Below are positions 51,961-61,488 of a DNA stretch of 64,000 bases, piece by piece. A program made the position numbers and the translations under genes. The stretch is from Streptomyces sp. NBC_01296. GTDB taxonomy: Bacteria > Actinomycetota > Actinomycetes > Streptomycetales > Streptomycetaceae. The notes under the pieces are model-generated. The model was given only the letters and a program-made list of their open reading frames with translations. It did not search any database and was not told the origin of the DNA. The stretch lies in assembly GCF_035984415.1 (NCBI RefSeq), contig NZ_CP130720.1, forward strand, positions 992,001 to 1,056,000, in the 5' to 3' direction. Numbering within the stretch: the first letter of the stretch is position 1; every line of letters starts with the position of its first letter.

Positions 51961-53100
51961 GTGATACCAAAGAGGTTCAGGCTTGCCGTCGGCGCAGCCT
52001 TGACCGTGACCCTGTCGTCCGCGACGCTGTTCGCCTACTCCGCAAGTGCGGGTTCCGGGCCCGAGGCAGCCGACCGCGCGACCGTCGACGCCTTCGCCCG
52101 CATAGCCGACGACGTGCTCTCCCAGCGCACCCAGGCTCTGGTCGAGGAGCAGCCGGGACACCGCAACTCCGGCCCGTCCTCCGCGAAGACGCGCATGACG
52201 GCCCAGCTGAAGAAGGACGAGGACGCCGCGATCTCGTCGCTGCAGTCCCGTAAGACGCGCCTGGCGGCGCTCGGCGAGGCCTACACAGGTGCCACCACCC
52301 ACGTCGCCGTGGACCGGGCCACGGTCACCGGCGGGAAGGCGACCGTCGAGGTCTCCGAGGACACCACGCTCGCCTACAAGAAACTGCGCGGGGACGAGCC
52401 GGCCACGACCGACTTCCGGACGCGCTACGAACTGACCCTCACCAGCAAGCGGGGCGGTGCCTGGGAGCTGACCTCGATCAAGTCCCTGGACAACGGCCCC
52501 GTCGCGATCAACGAGCCCGTGGCGGCCAAGACGAAGGTCGCCAAGGACGACGGCAACCAGTATCCGGACGGCACTCCCGCGTCCACCAAGTACCCCGCCC
52601 CGGCGAAGCCCAAGGCGAAGACCGGCGGTGCGTACGACTACACGGCCATGGCGAAGTACGCGGAGAAGTACTGGAGCAACTACAACCCGGCGTACCGCAA
52701 GTTCGGCGGAGCGGGGGGCGACTGCACCAACTTCATCAGCCAGGCGCTCAAGGCGGGTGGCTGGAAGACCGTTCCGGGCCCCACGACGGACTACCGCAAC
52801 TGGTCGTACGACGGCACCCGCCAGACCGACTCCTGGGTCGGCGCGAACGAGTGGGCGTGGTTCACGCTGTCCAACCAGCGGGCCGCCAACCTGGCCAACG
52901 TCTACCAGACGGACGTCGGTGACATCGTGCAGGTGGACTTCAACAGGGACGGGTCCAAGGACCATTCCATGATGGTGACGTACCGCAGCAACGCCGGAAT
53001 GCCGTACCTCACGTACCACTCCACCAACACCTACCGCAAGTCGCTCGCGAGCATCATCGCGTCCTACCCGGACGCGATCTACTACGCGTACCGCACCTGA
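51961..53100 (+). CDS. Secreted amidase-domain protein
   Basis: A 379-residue secreted protein: signal peptide (1-29), a helical/beta region of about 200 residues, then an amidase_6-type domain (about 230-375) with G-G-D-C-T-N-F-I-S-Q-A-L (catalytic Cys) and D-H-S-M-M-V (catalytic His). NlpC/P60-like wall hydrolase chemistry is likely. GTG 51961 has AAGGGG upstream. Divergent from the PBP gene, ended by a strong terminator. Confidence 0.82.
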   Translation: MIPKRFRLAVGAALTVTLSSATLFAYSASAGSGPEAADRATVDAFARIADDVLSQRTQALVEEQPGHRNSGPSSAKTRMTAQLKKDEDAAISSLQSRKTRLAALGEAYTGATTHVAVDRATVTGGKATVEVSEDTTLAYKKLRGDEPATTDFRTRYELTLTSKRGGAWELTSIKSLDNGPVAINEPVAAKTKVAKDDGNQYPDGTPASTKYPAPAKPKAKTGGAYDYTAMAKYAEKYWSNYNPAYRKFGGAGGDCTNFISQALKAGGWKTVPGPTTDYRNWSYDGTRQTDSWVGANEWAWFTLSNQRAANLANVYQTDVGDIVQVDFNRDGSKDHSMMVTYRSNAGMPYLTYHSTNTYRKSLASIIASYPDAIYYAYRT

Positions 53101-53112
53101 CGGGTGCCCTTC

Positions 53113-53151
53113 GGCTGCTCCTGCCGCGGAACCCCCGCGGCAGGAGCAGCC
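53113..53151 (+). terminator. Strong hairpin terminator
   Basis: A perfect 17-bp stem (arms 53113-53129 and 53135-53151, beginning GGCTGCTCCTG) with a 5-base loop, 12 bases after the amidase stop codon. Confidence 0.9.
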
Positions 53152-53284
53152 GGCAGGGCTTGCCGACCTCCTCCTGGCGAGCCCGGAGAGGGGCGGTAGG
53201 GGTGATGTGGTGTGCGGGCACACTTGGCCGGGGCTGAATATGATGACCGGCCACATATGCCGGTGAGCTGGGGACTTCTACGTT

Positions 53285-54703
53285 GTGGCGACACCGATCG
53301 TCCCCGCAGACCCCCTGGAAGTGGTGTTCATGGCCTCCCCCGAGACCGCTCCCCCGACCGCCGGATCCATCAAGAGAATCGTCGCCGCCAGTCTCATCGG
53401 GACCACCGTCGAGTGGTACGACTTCTTTCTGTACGGCACTGCCGCCGCGTTGGTGTTCAACAAGCTGTTCTTTCCCACCGGCGATCCGCTGACCGGGACC
53501 CTGATCGCCTTCATCACCTACGCCATCGGGTTCCTGGCCCGGCCGCTCGGCGGGGTGGTCTTCGGGCATTTCGGGGACAAGGTCGGGCGCAGGAAGCTGC
53601 TGGTGCTGAGCCTGCTCATGATGGGCGGGGCCACCTTCGCGATGGGGCTCCTGCCCACCTACGCGAGCATCGGCGTCGGGGCACCCGTACTGTTGACCGT
53701 CCTGCGGCTGGTGCAGGGCTTCGCCCTCGGTGGTGAGTGGGGCGGGGCGGTGCTGATCGTGTCCGAGCACGGCGGGGCCGAGCACCGCGGGTTCTGGGCC
53801 TCCTGGCCGCAGTCCGGTGCGCCGGGCGGGAACCTGCTGGCCACCGGGGTGCTCGCGCTGCTCGCCGGTGTGCAGTCCGATGCCGCGTTCCTGGCCTGGG
53901 GCTGGCGCGTCCCCTTCTTGCTCTCCGGTGTCCTGGTGATGGTCGGACTGTGGATCCGGCTGTCGGTCTCCGAGTCCCCCGTCTTCCTCGCCGCGCAGGC
54001 CGCCCGGCAGGGGCGCGAGGACGAGGCCCCCGTCGTCCAGGTGTTCCGCAAGAGCGCGCGCCAGGTGCTGACCGCCATCGGCACCCGGTTCGGCGAGAAC
54101 ATCTCCTACTACGTACTGACCTCCTTTCTGCTGGTCTATGTCACCGTGCACTTGGGGCTGCCCAAGAGCACCGCGCTGAACGCCGTGCTGATCGGCTCTG
54201 CCGTCCACTTCGTCACCATCCCCGCCTGGGGCGCGCTCTCGGACCGGATCGGCCGGCGCCCGGTGACCCTGATCGGCTCGGTCGGCATGGCCCTGTGGGC
54301 GTTCGGGTTCTTCGCGCTCGTCGACTCGAAGTCCTTCGCCGTCATCACCGTGGCCGTCACCGCCGGACTGCTCCTGCACGGCGCCATGTACGGGCCCCAA
54401 GCGGCCTTCATCTCCGAGATGTTCGACACCGACGTGCGCTACTCCGGTGCCTCGATGGGCTCGCAGCTCGCCTCGATCGTCGCCGGAGCGCTGGCTCCGC
54501 TCATCGCCGTCGAACTCCTCAAGGACTACGGCTCCTCCGTTCCCGTCTCCCTCTATCTCTGTGCGGCCGCCGTGGTGACCACCCTCACCGTCGCCTTCGC
54601 CCGGGAGACCCGCGGCCGTGATCTGGCACAGGCGGGTAGCGGGCCCGCCGCCGCCTCCGGCGGGCAGGCGGCTCCGCTCCCGGCCGCCGCGGACCCGGCC
54701 TGA
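53285..54703 (+). CDS. MHS-family MFS transporter
   Basis: A 472-residue 12-helix transporter of the metabolite:H+ symporter group (shikimate, proline/betaine, alpha-ketoglutarate permeases). E-W-Y-D-F-F-L-Y-G in helix 1, G-H-F-G-D-K-V-G-R-R-K in the 2-3 loop and R-L-V-Q-G-F-A-L-G-G-E-W-G-G are diagnostic. GTG 53285 or ATG 53330 may be the start. Its substrate may be a carboxylic acid; the PucR-type gene follows 32 bases downstream on the same strand and may regulate it. The 5' region has a fossil copy at 47434. Confidence 0.88.
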   Translation: MATPIVPADPLEVVFMASPETAPPTAGSIKRIVAASLIGTTVEWYDFFLYGTAAALVFNKLFFPTGDPLTGTLIAFITYAIGFLARPLGGVVFGHFGDKVGRRKLLVLSLLMMGGATFAMGLLPTYASIGVGAPVLLTVLRLVQGFALGGEWGGAVLIVSEHGGAEHRGFWASWPQSGAPGGNLLATGVLALLAGVQSDAAFLAWGWRVPFLLSGVLVMVGLWIRLSVSESPVFLAAQAARQGREDEAPVVQVFRKSARQVLTAIGTRFGENISYYVLTSFLLVYVTVHLGLPKSTALNAVLIGSAVHFVTIPAWGALSDRIGRRPVTLIGSVGMALWAFGFFALVDSKSFAVITVAVTAGLLLHGAMYGPQAAFISEMFDTDVRYSGASMGSQLASIVAGALAPLIAVELLKDYGSSVPVSLYLCAAAVVTTLTVAFARETRGRDLAQAGSGPAAASGGQAAPLPAAADPA

Positions 54704-54735
54704 TACGCTCCGGCCGGCCACGGAAGAATGCCCCC

Positions 54736-56694
54736 ATGACCTCCGGACACGCATCCGCCCTGCTCGAACTGCTCGGTCTGCTGCGCCGCGGCGCGCCGGT
54801 CGAGCAGTTCGACCGCCCCGCGGCGGACGCACGTACCGCCGGGGCGGGCCCTGCCGAGCAGGCCCTCGTGGCCGAGGCCACGCGGGTGGCTCTGGACATC
54901 CGGCGTACGCTCGATCAGCACCGGCGGCGCGAGGCCGAGCTCACGGCCCTGTTCGACACGGCCGGCGACCTCGCCGCCCTGCGCGATCTCGACGCGGTGC
55001 TCCGGGCCATCGTCCACCGCGCCCGGATGCTGCTGGGCACCGACATCGCGTACATGACGCTCAACGACCCGGTCGTCGGGGACACGTTCATGCGCGTCAC
55101 CGACGGCTCGGTGTCGGCCGCCTTCCAGCAGCTGCGGCTCGGCATGGGCGAGGGGCTCGGCGGTCTGGTCGCCCAGACCGCCCGTCCGTACGCCAGCGCC
55201 GACTACCGCACCGACGACCGCTTCCGGCACACGGACACCATCGACAACGGGGTCCGCGAGGAGGGCCTGCGCGGCATCCTCGGCGTCCCGCTGCGCGTCG
55301 GCACCCGCGTGATCGGGGTGCTGTACGCGGCCGATCGGGCGGTGCGCGACTTCGCCCCCGATGCGGTCGCGCTGCTCTCCTCCCTCGCCGCCCATGCCGC
55401 CGTGGCCATCGACGGCGCCCGGCTGCTCGAAGAGACCCGCGCCGCCCTCGTCGAACTCGGGGTCGCCACCGAGACGGCCCGCGCCCAGAGCGAGGCGATG
55501 CGGCTCGCCGCCGAGACCCACGACCGCCTCACCCGCCTCGTCCTGCGCGGCGGCGACGTGGCCGACGTCGCCCAGGAGGTCGCCGCCCTGCTGGGCGGCA
55601 GCCTGGTCGTGCACGACGGCGATGGCACCGAGCTCGCGCGGGTCGGCACGGATCCGGTCGGCCCGCCGGCCCGCGGCCTGGCGGCGTCGCGCTCCGGCGG
55701 CCGGGCCGTCGCGGTGGACGGGGTATGGGTCTGCGCGGTCCTGGCCGGGCCGGAGCTGCTGGGCAGCATCACCCTGGGCGGACGCGGCGACCTGCCCGAC
55801 ACCGAGCGGCGGCTGTTCGAGCGGGCCGGCCTGGTGACGGCCCTCCTGCTCCTGCTGCGCCGGACCGTCGCCCACGCCGAGGAGCGGGTCCGCGGCGAAC
55901 TGCTCGGCGACCTGCTGGCTCCGGCGGCGCCCGGCCGTGTCCGCGACACCGACAGCCAGACCCTGCGGGCCCGCAAACTCGGGGTCGACCTCACCCGCCC
56001 GCACGCCCTCGTGGTGCTGCACTGCGACGCCGCGCTGCGGCCCCGGCTTGCGGCGGAGGCCGCCCGCCACGCACGCGCCCGCGACGGCCTGGCCGGGCTG
56101 CACCAGGGCCGCGTCGTCCTCCTCGCCCCGACCGACGGCCCGGGCCCGCTCGCCCGCTCGCTCGCCGCCGAGCTGGGTCAGGCCCTGGGCGCCCCGGTCA
56201 CCGCGGGCTCCGCCGGGCCCGCCGCCGGACCGGAGGGGCTGCCGGGCGTGTACGCCGAGGCGCTGCGCTGCCTCGAGGCCCTGCACGCCCTCGGCCACAC
56301 CGGCGGCGGGGCGGGCCTGCCCGACCTCGGGTTCCTCGGGGTGCTGCTCGGTGACGGGGCGGACGTGGGCGCTTACGTCGAGCGGGTGCTGGGGCCGGTC
56401 ATCGCGTACGACACGCAGCGCGGGACGGAACTGGTGCGCACCCTGGAGGCGTACTTCGCGCACGGGGCCGGCCTGGCCCGCACCAAGGACGCGCTCCACG
56501 TGCACGTCAACACCGTGGTGCAGCGCCTGGACCGGGTCCGGCAGATCCTGGGCGAGGACTGGAACACCCCGGCCGGGGCGCTGGAGATCCAGCTGGCCCT
56601 GCGGATCCTGCGGGTGACGGCGGCCGGGCCGTCCCGGCCCCGCCCGCTCCCGAAGGCGCCGGTCCCCCGCTCGCCTTACCCGACCTCGACGTAG
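54736..56694 (+). CDS. GAF-PucR/CdaR-type transcriptional regulator
   Basis: A 652-residue regulator: helical N terminus, GAF domain (about 80-235), a central linker/second sensory region and a C-terminal PucR HTH_30 (about 580-635: L-V-R-T-L-E-A-Y-F-A-H-G, then K-D-A-L-H-V-H-V-N-T-V-V-Q-R-L-D-R-V). Such proteins sense small molecules and control catabolic genes. Its stop codon overlaps the convergent MBL gene by 19 bases. Confidence 0.87.
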   Translation: MTSGHASALLELLGLLRRGAPVEQFDRPAADARTAGAGPAEQALVAEATRVALDIRRTLDQHRRREAELTALFDTAGDLAALRDLDAVLRAIVHRARMLLGTDIAYMTLNDPVVGDTFMRVTDGSVSAAFQQLRLGMGEGLGGLVAQTARPYASADYRTDDRFRHTDTIDNGVREEGLRGILGVPLRVGTRVIGVLYAADRAVRDFAPDAVALLSSLAAHAAVAIDGARLLEETRAALVELGVATETARAQSEAMRLAAETHDRLTRLVLRGGDVADVAQEVAALLGGSLVVHDGDGTELARVGTDPVGPPARGLAASRSGGRAVAVDGVWVCAVLAGPELLGSITLGGRGDLPDTERRLFERAGLVTALLLLLRRTVAHAEERVRGELLGDLLAPAAPGRVRDTDSQTLRARKLGVDLTRPHALVVLHCDAALRPRLAAEAARHARARDGLAGLHQGRVVLLAPTDGPGPLARSLAAELGQALGAPVTAGSAGPAAGPEGLPGVYAEALRCLEALHALGHTGGGAGLPDLGFLGVLLGDGADVGAYVERVLGPVIAYDTQRGTELVRTLEAYFAHGAGLARTKDALHVHVNTVVQRLDRVRQILGEDWNTPAGALEIQLALRILRVTAAGPSRPRPLPKAPVPRSPYPTST

Positions 56695-57593
56695 CCCGCC
56701 CACTCCCCGAGGGCGAACTTCTGCCCCTGGCGGCGCACTTCCACCGCTCCCGTCCCGCCGAAGTGAGCGGGTACGAGCAACTCGGCTTCGTCGGCGGCGC
56801 GTTCGAGGATCCGGCGGCGGCTGGCGGCGGCCTGCCCGGCATCCAGGCAGAAGCAGCTGTTGCAGGCGGGCTCCAGGATCTGCACCGGGCTGTGCAGCAG
56901 GTCGCCGACGAAGACGGCCCGGTCGGTCCCGGAGGCGAGCCGCAGGACGGCGGATCCGGGGGTGTGTCCGGGCGCGGACTCGAGGGTGAGGTGCTCGTCG
57001 ATGCGGTGCGCGCCGTCCCAGAGCACCGCCTGCCCGGCGTGGTGGACGGGCGCGATGCTGTCCTCGTAGATCAGCCGGTCGTCCTCCCGGAGGCCGCCGC
57101 CGTACCCGTTGCCGGGCCCGAAGTGGTGGTCGTCCGCGGCCGGGATGAGGTACTGGGCGTTGGGGAAGGCCGGCACCCAACCCCCGTCCGCGGCCACGGT
57201 GTTCCAGCCGACGTGGTCGCCGTGCACGTGGGTGTTCACGACGATGTCCACGTCCTGCGGCCGGACTCCGGCCCGTGCCAGCTCCCCGAGGAAATCGCCC
57301 TGCCGGTGGTGGAAGAGCGGCGAGCCGGGCCGCTCCCGCCCGTTGCCCACGCCCGTGTCGACCAGGACGGTCTTCCCGGCGCTGCGCAGGACCCAGGTCT
57401 GCAGGGCGAGCACCGTCCGGTCGCTGTCCGTCTCCCAGTGGTCCGGCGACAGCCAGTCCTCGTTCTCCTTCCACACCTCTGCCCCGACGCCCGGCACGAG
57501 GTTGCGCGGCGGCCCTAACGGCCCTGTCCATTCGATGACCCGGGTGATCTCGACGTCGCCCAGCATGATGCTCTGCCTGCTCTCGTTCTTCAT
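56676..57593 (-). CDS. Metallo-beta-lactamase-fold hydrolase
   Basis: A 305-residue MBL protein with N-T-H-V-H-G-D-H-V-G-W near residue 120, S-A-P-G-H-T-P-G-S near 208, G-D-L-L-H-S near 232 and a final P-A-H-F near 280, the lactonase/AHL-hydrolase-like pattern with W after the motif. ATG 57593. Transcribed toward the PucR gene. Confidence 0.87.
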   Translation of the reverse strand: MKNESRQSIMLGDVEITRVIEWTGPLGPPRNLVPGVGAEVWKENEDWLSPDHWETDSDRTVLALQTWVLRSAGKTVLVDTGVGNGRERPGSPLFHHRQGDFLGELARAGVRPQDVDIVVNTHVHGDHVGWNTVAADGGWVPAFPNAQYLIPAADDHHFGPGNGYGGGLREDDRLIYEDSIAPVHHAGQAVLWDGAHRIDEHLTLESAPGHTPGSAVLRLASGTDRAVFVGDLLHSPVQILEPACNSCFCLDAGQAAASRRRILERAADEAELLVPAHFGGTGAVEVRRQGQKFALGEWAGYVEVG

Positions 57594-57694
57594 GTCGTCG
57601 AGTCTAGGAAGCGCCACTGAGCCTCTCAATGCCCGTCCGGCTCATATGGATACGTGCTCGTCTCACACCTGAGGCCTATGGCTAAGCTGGCCTC

Positions 57695-58624
57695 ATGGAT
57701 GTGGTGAGCGACGCCATCGCGGCCGTACGGATCGGCCGACCCTCCTCCAACCGTGTCCGGGTGAGCGGGCGTTGGTGCACGCGCTTCGCCCCGTACGAGG
57801 GTGCGGGCTTCCACGTGGTGCTGGAGGGCTGCTGCTGGCTGCTGCCCGACGACGGCGGCCCGCCGGTCTCCCTCGGCCCCGGCGATGCGGTGCTGCTGCC
57901 GCACGGTACGGGGCACGTGATCGCCGACTCCCCCGCCGATGCGGCGGCTGTGGCGCGGGCGGTGCCGTTCGAGCTGCGGCCCGCCGGGACGCTGCCGGGC
58001 CGGGCCGCGGCGGCCGCCCCGGGCGAGGTGGAGATGCTGTGCGGCAAGTACCGGCTCGACCGCAGCCGGGTCCACCCGCTCATGCTGGAGCTGCCGAAGG
58101 TGGTCCACCTGCCGAACCGGGTGGGAGTGCACCCCGAACTGCGGGCGGCGATCTCCCTGTTGGGCGGCGAGCTCGGCGGCGAGCCGCGGCCGGGGGCCTG
58201 TATGGCGGTGCCCAGCCTGCTCGACCTGCTGCTCGTCTACATGATCCGTTCCTGGATGGCCGAGGGCCCGGGCGGAGTCTGGTCGGCCGTCCTCGGCGAC
58301 CCGGTCGCGGCCGCCGCCCTGCGGGCGCTGCACTCGGATCCGGCCGCGCCCTGGACCAACGACCGGCTGGCGGCCGAGGCGGGCGTCTCCCGTCCCACGC
58401 TGGCGCGCCGGTTCACCGCGCTGGTCGGCCGCCCGCCGATGGCGTACCTGACGTGGTGGCGGCTGACGTACGCCGCCACCCTGCTCCGGGACACCCCGGA
58501 TCCGCTGGCCGCGATCGCGCGCCGGGTGGGGTACGGCACGCCGTACGCCTTCTCGCACGCCTTCAGCAGGGAGTTCGGGACCACACCGGGCCGCTACCGG
58601 GACGCGGTGGCGAAGGCTTGGTAG
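57695..58624 (+). CDS. AraC-family regulator with cupin sensor
   Basis: A 309-residue regulator: N-terminal cupin (about 20-120, L-G-P-G-D-A-V-L-L-P-H-G-T-G-H), a middle all-helical domain and C-terminal AraC HTH (about 205-305, R-L-A-A-E-A-G-V-S-R-P-T-L-A-R-R-F and G-Y-G-T-P-Y-A-F-S-H-A-F-S-R-E-F-G). Divergent from the MBL gene with a 101-base gap, so it probably regulates that gene. Confidence 0.9.
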   Translation: MDVVSDAIAAVRIGRPSSNRVRVSGRWCTRFAPYEGAGFHVVLEGCCWLLPDDGGPPVSLGPGDAVLLPHGTGHVIADSPADAAAVARAVPFELRPAGTLPGRAAAAAPGEVEMLCGKYRLDRSRVHPLMLELPKVVHLPNRVGVHPELRAAISLLGGELGGEPRPGACMAVPSLLDLLLVYMIRSWMAEGPGGVWSAVLGDPVAAAALRALHSDPAAPWTNDRLAAEAGVSRPTLARRFTALVGRPPMAYLTWWRLTYAATLLRDTPDPLAAIARRVGYGTPYAFSHAFSREFGTTPGRYRDAVAKAW

Positions 58625-58709
58625 ACGGCCGGCCGGCCGGCCGGACGCCCGTGAGCGGCGGGGACGGATCGCCGCCACCGCCACTCAGGGGTCCGGGGAA
58701 CCGGCCGGC

Positions 58710-59381
58710 TCAGCGCCGGACCGGACACTGCTTCCACGAGAAGTGGTACACGCTGTTGATGCTGCCGTCCGTGGAGTCGACGGTCATGTAGCTCGTCTTG
58801 TTCTTGTCGGAAGTCCCGACGTCCGCGCGCAGCTCGGTGTTGATGTTGAAGTTGCGCTGCTCGCCGCAGGGGGCGAAGACGAGGGCTTCGATGCCGGTGG
58901 TGTCGGTCACCTGCCAGTTGTCGTCGAGCTCGCCGTGGAACTGGTGGGTGCGGTTGGCGGTCTGGCTCATGCCCTGGAAGTAGTAGCTGGCCTTCTGGGT
59001 ACCGGTCGCGCCCGGCTCCAGCTTGCCGTAGCCCCGGTAGTCGACGTGGGACACGGCGTACGTGTAGCCCTGCGGGACGTGCACGAGGAGGGAGAGGAGG
59101 CAGTTCTTGCGGCCTTCGGTGGCGGCGACGCCGCCGCCGGCCGAGGCCAGGTACTCGCTGTAGGTGACGGTGAAGGCCGAGTTGTCGGGAGCCACGGCGA
59201 CGGCGGCGCTGCCGGGACGGCAGCCCGAGCCGTTGACCGAGGCGACGTCGACGGCCACCCGGCCGGGGGGTGCGGCGGCGGTCGTGGCGTCGGCCCCGGC
59301 CGAGGGGGTGAGCGTGACGAGGCATCCGGTCACGGCGGCGGCGGTCAGTACGGTGCGAGCGGTGCGAAGTGACTTGATCAC
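58710..59381 (-). CDS. Secreted DUF4360-family protein
   Basis: A 223-residue secreted protein. Signal peptide (1-30) then the DUF4360 core, with two conserved cysteine pairs (G-S-G-C, K-N-C and later A-P-C-G, K-Q-C), Y-A-V-S-H-V-D-Y-R-G-Y and a C-terminal F-S-W-K-Q-C. Function of the family is unknown; members are abundant secreted proteins in actinomycetes and fungi. Start GTG 59381. Confidence 0.83.
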   Translation of the reverse strand: MIKSLRTARTVLTAAAVTGCLVTLTPSAGADATTAAAPPGRVAVDVASVNGSGCRPGSAAVAVAPDNSAFTVTYSEYLASAGGGVAATEGRKNCLLSLLVHVPQGYTYAVSHVDYRGYGKLEPGATGTQKASYYFQGMSQTANRTHQFHGELDDNWQVTDTTGIEALVFAPCGEQRNFNINTELRADVGTSDKNKTSYMTVDSTDGSINSVYHFSWKQCPVRR

Positions 59382-59598
59382 GTCGCCATGGATAGCCGCC
59401 GCGCAGGGTGGCCGAGCCCGACCGGGTACGCAGCATCACCCGGTCGGACGGCCCGGTTCACCGAAGAAACGATTCAGCGCTCGGGACCGGGCGCCCGAAT
59501 GGCCCACGTGACGCACCTTCACCCGCCACACCCGCGCCCCTCCCTGCCAAATCAGGCATTTTTCCTATGATGGACATCCCGTCGATCGAGGAGAGCTC

Positions 59599-61470
59599 AT
59601 GCCCGGTCCGCTCGTACGGCGGTCCGCCGTGCTGTCCGCATGCGTGGCCGTGGCCGCCGCTCTCGCACCCCTCGCCGCCCCCGCACCGCCCGCCTCCGCC
59701 GCGGCGGTCGGCCACGAATCCCCGCCGGGACAGCACCGGGCCGACGAGGGCGCTGCCCGGGTCGAGGCGGACGCCGACGAGGCCGCCGTGATCGGCGAGG
59801 AGCACGCCCGGGCGCACGCGCAGCGGCGGAACGACGCCAAGGGCCCCAAGGAGTACCCGCAGGAGAAGCGCACCAAGAGCCTCGCCTCCCTCAGAGCCTC
59901 CCAGCAGAAGGCCAACGCCGCTTTTCCCCCTGCGCGGTTCGGCCGGTTCACGGAGTTCTTCCCCTCCCCCGATTTCGGCGTCCACACCGCCCTGCTGCCC
60001 ACCGGCAAGGTGCTGCTCTTCTCCTTCGAACGCGTGGAGGTCAACCCCACCAAGGAGACCGGGCCCACCGACCGCATCGGCCGGACCAACGCGGGCCGCG
60101 CCTTCCTGTGGGACCCGGCCCGGGGCACCGGAGCCCGGGCGTTCAAGAAAGTGGAACCGCCGACCGTCCTGATGCCCGACAGTACGCACACACCGCGCCC
60201 GGCGCCGTTCTTCTGCGCGGGGCACGCCTTCCTGCCCAACGGCATGGTCGGGGTCTTCGGCGGCAACACCGGCGGCAAAGGCGGCAGCGGCGCCAAGCTG
60301 TCGTTCGTGTTCGACCCGTGGACCGAGAAGTGGTTCCGCAACCAGGACATGTCCGTCGGCCGCTGGTACCCCTCGGTCGTGACGGGGGCGGACGGGCGGC
60401 AGATCATCATGTCCGGCCAGTCCGAGCGGGGTACGGGCACGCCCACCCCGGTCGTGGAGCGCTTCCCCGCGCTGCGCCATCCCGTGCCCTGGGGGCCGTA
60501 CGACATCCCCATCGACCTCGCCTCCGAGCGGCTGCGGGCGGACGCCCCGTTCCGCAACGACTATCCGCACCTGTTCTCGCTGCGCGACGGCATGATCTAC
60601 GGCCTCGGCCGGGACGCCGACCAGCAGTGGCTGTTCGACCCCGTGAAGGAGACCCGGACCGATCTGCCCCGGCGGCCCGCCGACTTCCGCGGCTACGGCT
60701 CGGCGGTGCCGCTGCCGGCCGGGTTCCGCGGCCCCGACTCCGTACTGGTGCTCGGCGGCGATCCGCACGACCCGAACACCTACCGGCTGTCCGGCGGCCG
60801 GTGGACCACCGAGGAGCCGCGGGCCTTCGGCCGCACCCAGGACGACACGCTGATCCTGCCGGACGGGACGCTGCTCACGGTCAACGGCGCCCTGGACACC
60901 CGCAATTACGGGCACGGGCCGTTCAATCCGCAGGCCGACCTCTCCTACCGCCAGATCGAACTGCGCGACGCGCGGGGCCGCTGGCGGCTCGGACCGGCGC
61001 AGCGGCTGCCCCGCGGCTACCACTCCAACGCCCTCGTACTGCCGGACGGCCGGATGATGGTCACCGGCGACGAGCTCCAGCAGATCGCCAACGACCCTGA
61101 CATCAGGGACAAGATGGACGGCAGCATCGAGCTCTACGAGCCCGCGTACCTGCACCGGGGCGTCCGGCCGGCGCTCGACCGGGCACCCGGTGGCGAGCTG
61201 GGCTACGGGGCGGGCTTCGAGGTGCGCAGTTCCACCGCCGCCCGGGTCACCCGGGCCGTGCTCCTGGCGCCGACCACCGTCACCCACGCGGTGAACACCA
61301 GCCAGCGCCATCTGGAACTCCCGATCACCGGCGTACACGGCGACGCGATCGGGCTGCGGACACCGCCGAGTGCGGCCGACGCCCCGCCCGGGTACTACAT
61401 GCTGTTCCTGCTCGACGGGAAAGGGGTGCCGAGCACGGCGAAGTGGGTCAAGCTCGGCGCCCGCCGATAA
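59599..61470 (+). CDS. GlxA-like Cys-Tyr radical copper oxidase
   Basis: A 623-residue secreted Kelch-repeat oxidase of the galactose oxidase family. Signal peptide (1-34), a helical N-terminal region, then seven-bladed propeller and a DUF1929 C-terminal domain. The cofactor residues are all visible: Cys in P-F-F-C-A-G-H, Tyr in G-R-W-Y-P-S, Tyr-His in G-Y-H-S-N-A and His in V-T-H-A-V-N-T-S-Q-R. In Streptomyces, GlxA with the CslA synthase makes an extracellular glycan; no cslA is adjacent here, so it is a stand-alone paralogue. ATG 59599 with GAGGAG upstream. Confidence 0.87.
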   Translation: MPGPLVRRSAVLSACVAVAAALAPLAAPAPPASAAAVGHESPPGQHRADEGAARVEADADEAAVIGEEHARAHAQRRNDAKGPKEYPQEKRTKSLASLRASQQKANAAFPPARFGRFTEFFPSPDFGVHTALLPTGKVLLFSFERVEVNPTKETGPTDRIGRTNAGRAFLWDPARGTGARAFKKVEPPTVLMPDSTHTPRPAPFFCAGHAFLPNGMVGVFGGNTGGKGGSGAKLSFVFDPWTEKWFRNQDMSVGRWYPSVVTGADGRQIIMSGQSERGTGTPTPVVERFPALRHPVPWGPYDIPIDLASERLRADAPFRNDYPHLFSLRDGMIYGLGRDADQQWLFDPVKETRTDLPRRPADFRGYGSAVPLPAGFRGPDSVLVLGGDPHDPNTYRLSGGRWTTEEPRAFGRTQDDTLILPDGTLLTVNGALDTRNYGHGPFNPQADLSYRQIELRDARGRWRLGPAQRLPRGYHSNALVLPDGRMMVTGDELQQIANDPDIRDKMDGSIELYEPAYLHRGVRPALDRAPGGELGYGAGFEVRSSTAARVTRAVLLAPTTVTHAVNTSQRHLELPITGVHGDAIGLRTPPSAADAPPGYYMLFLLDGKGVPSTAKWVKLGARR

Positions 61471-61488
61471 CGGGGGGCGACCCCGCTC

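Noticed and set aside
54553..57531. 992-codon minus-strand frame
   Set aside because: It lies opposite the MHS transporter end and the PucR gene and through the MBL gene in the wrong frame; no domain is visible and real genes explain the region.
59458..61338. 626-codon frame opposite the copper oxidase
   Set aside because: The plus strand encodes all cofactor ligands of a galactose-oxidase-family enzyme; the opposite frame is a shadow.
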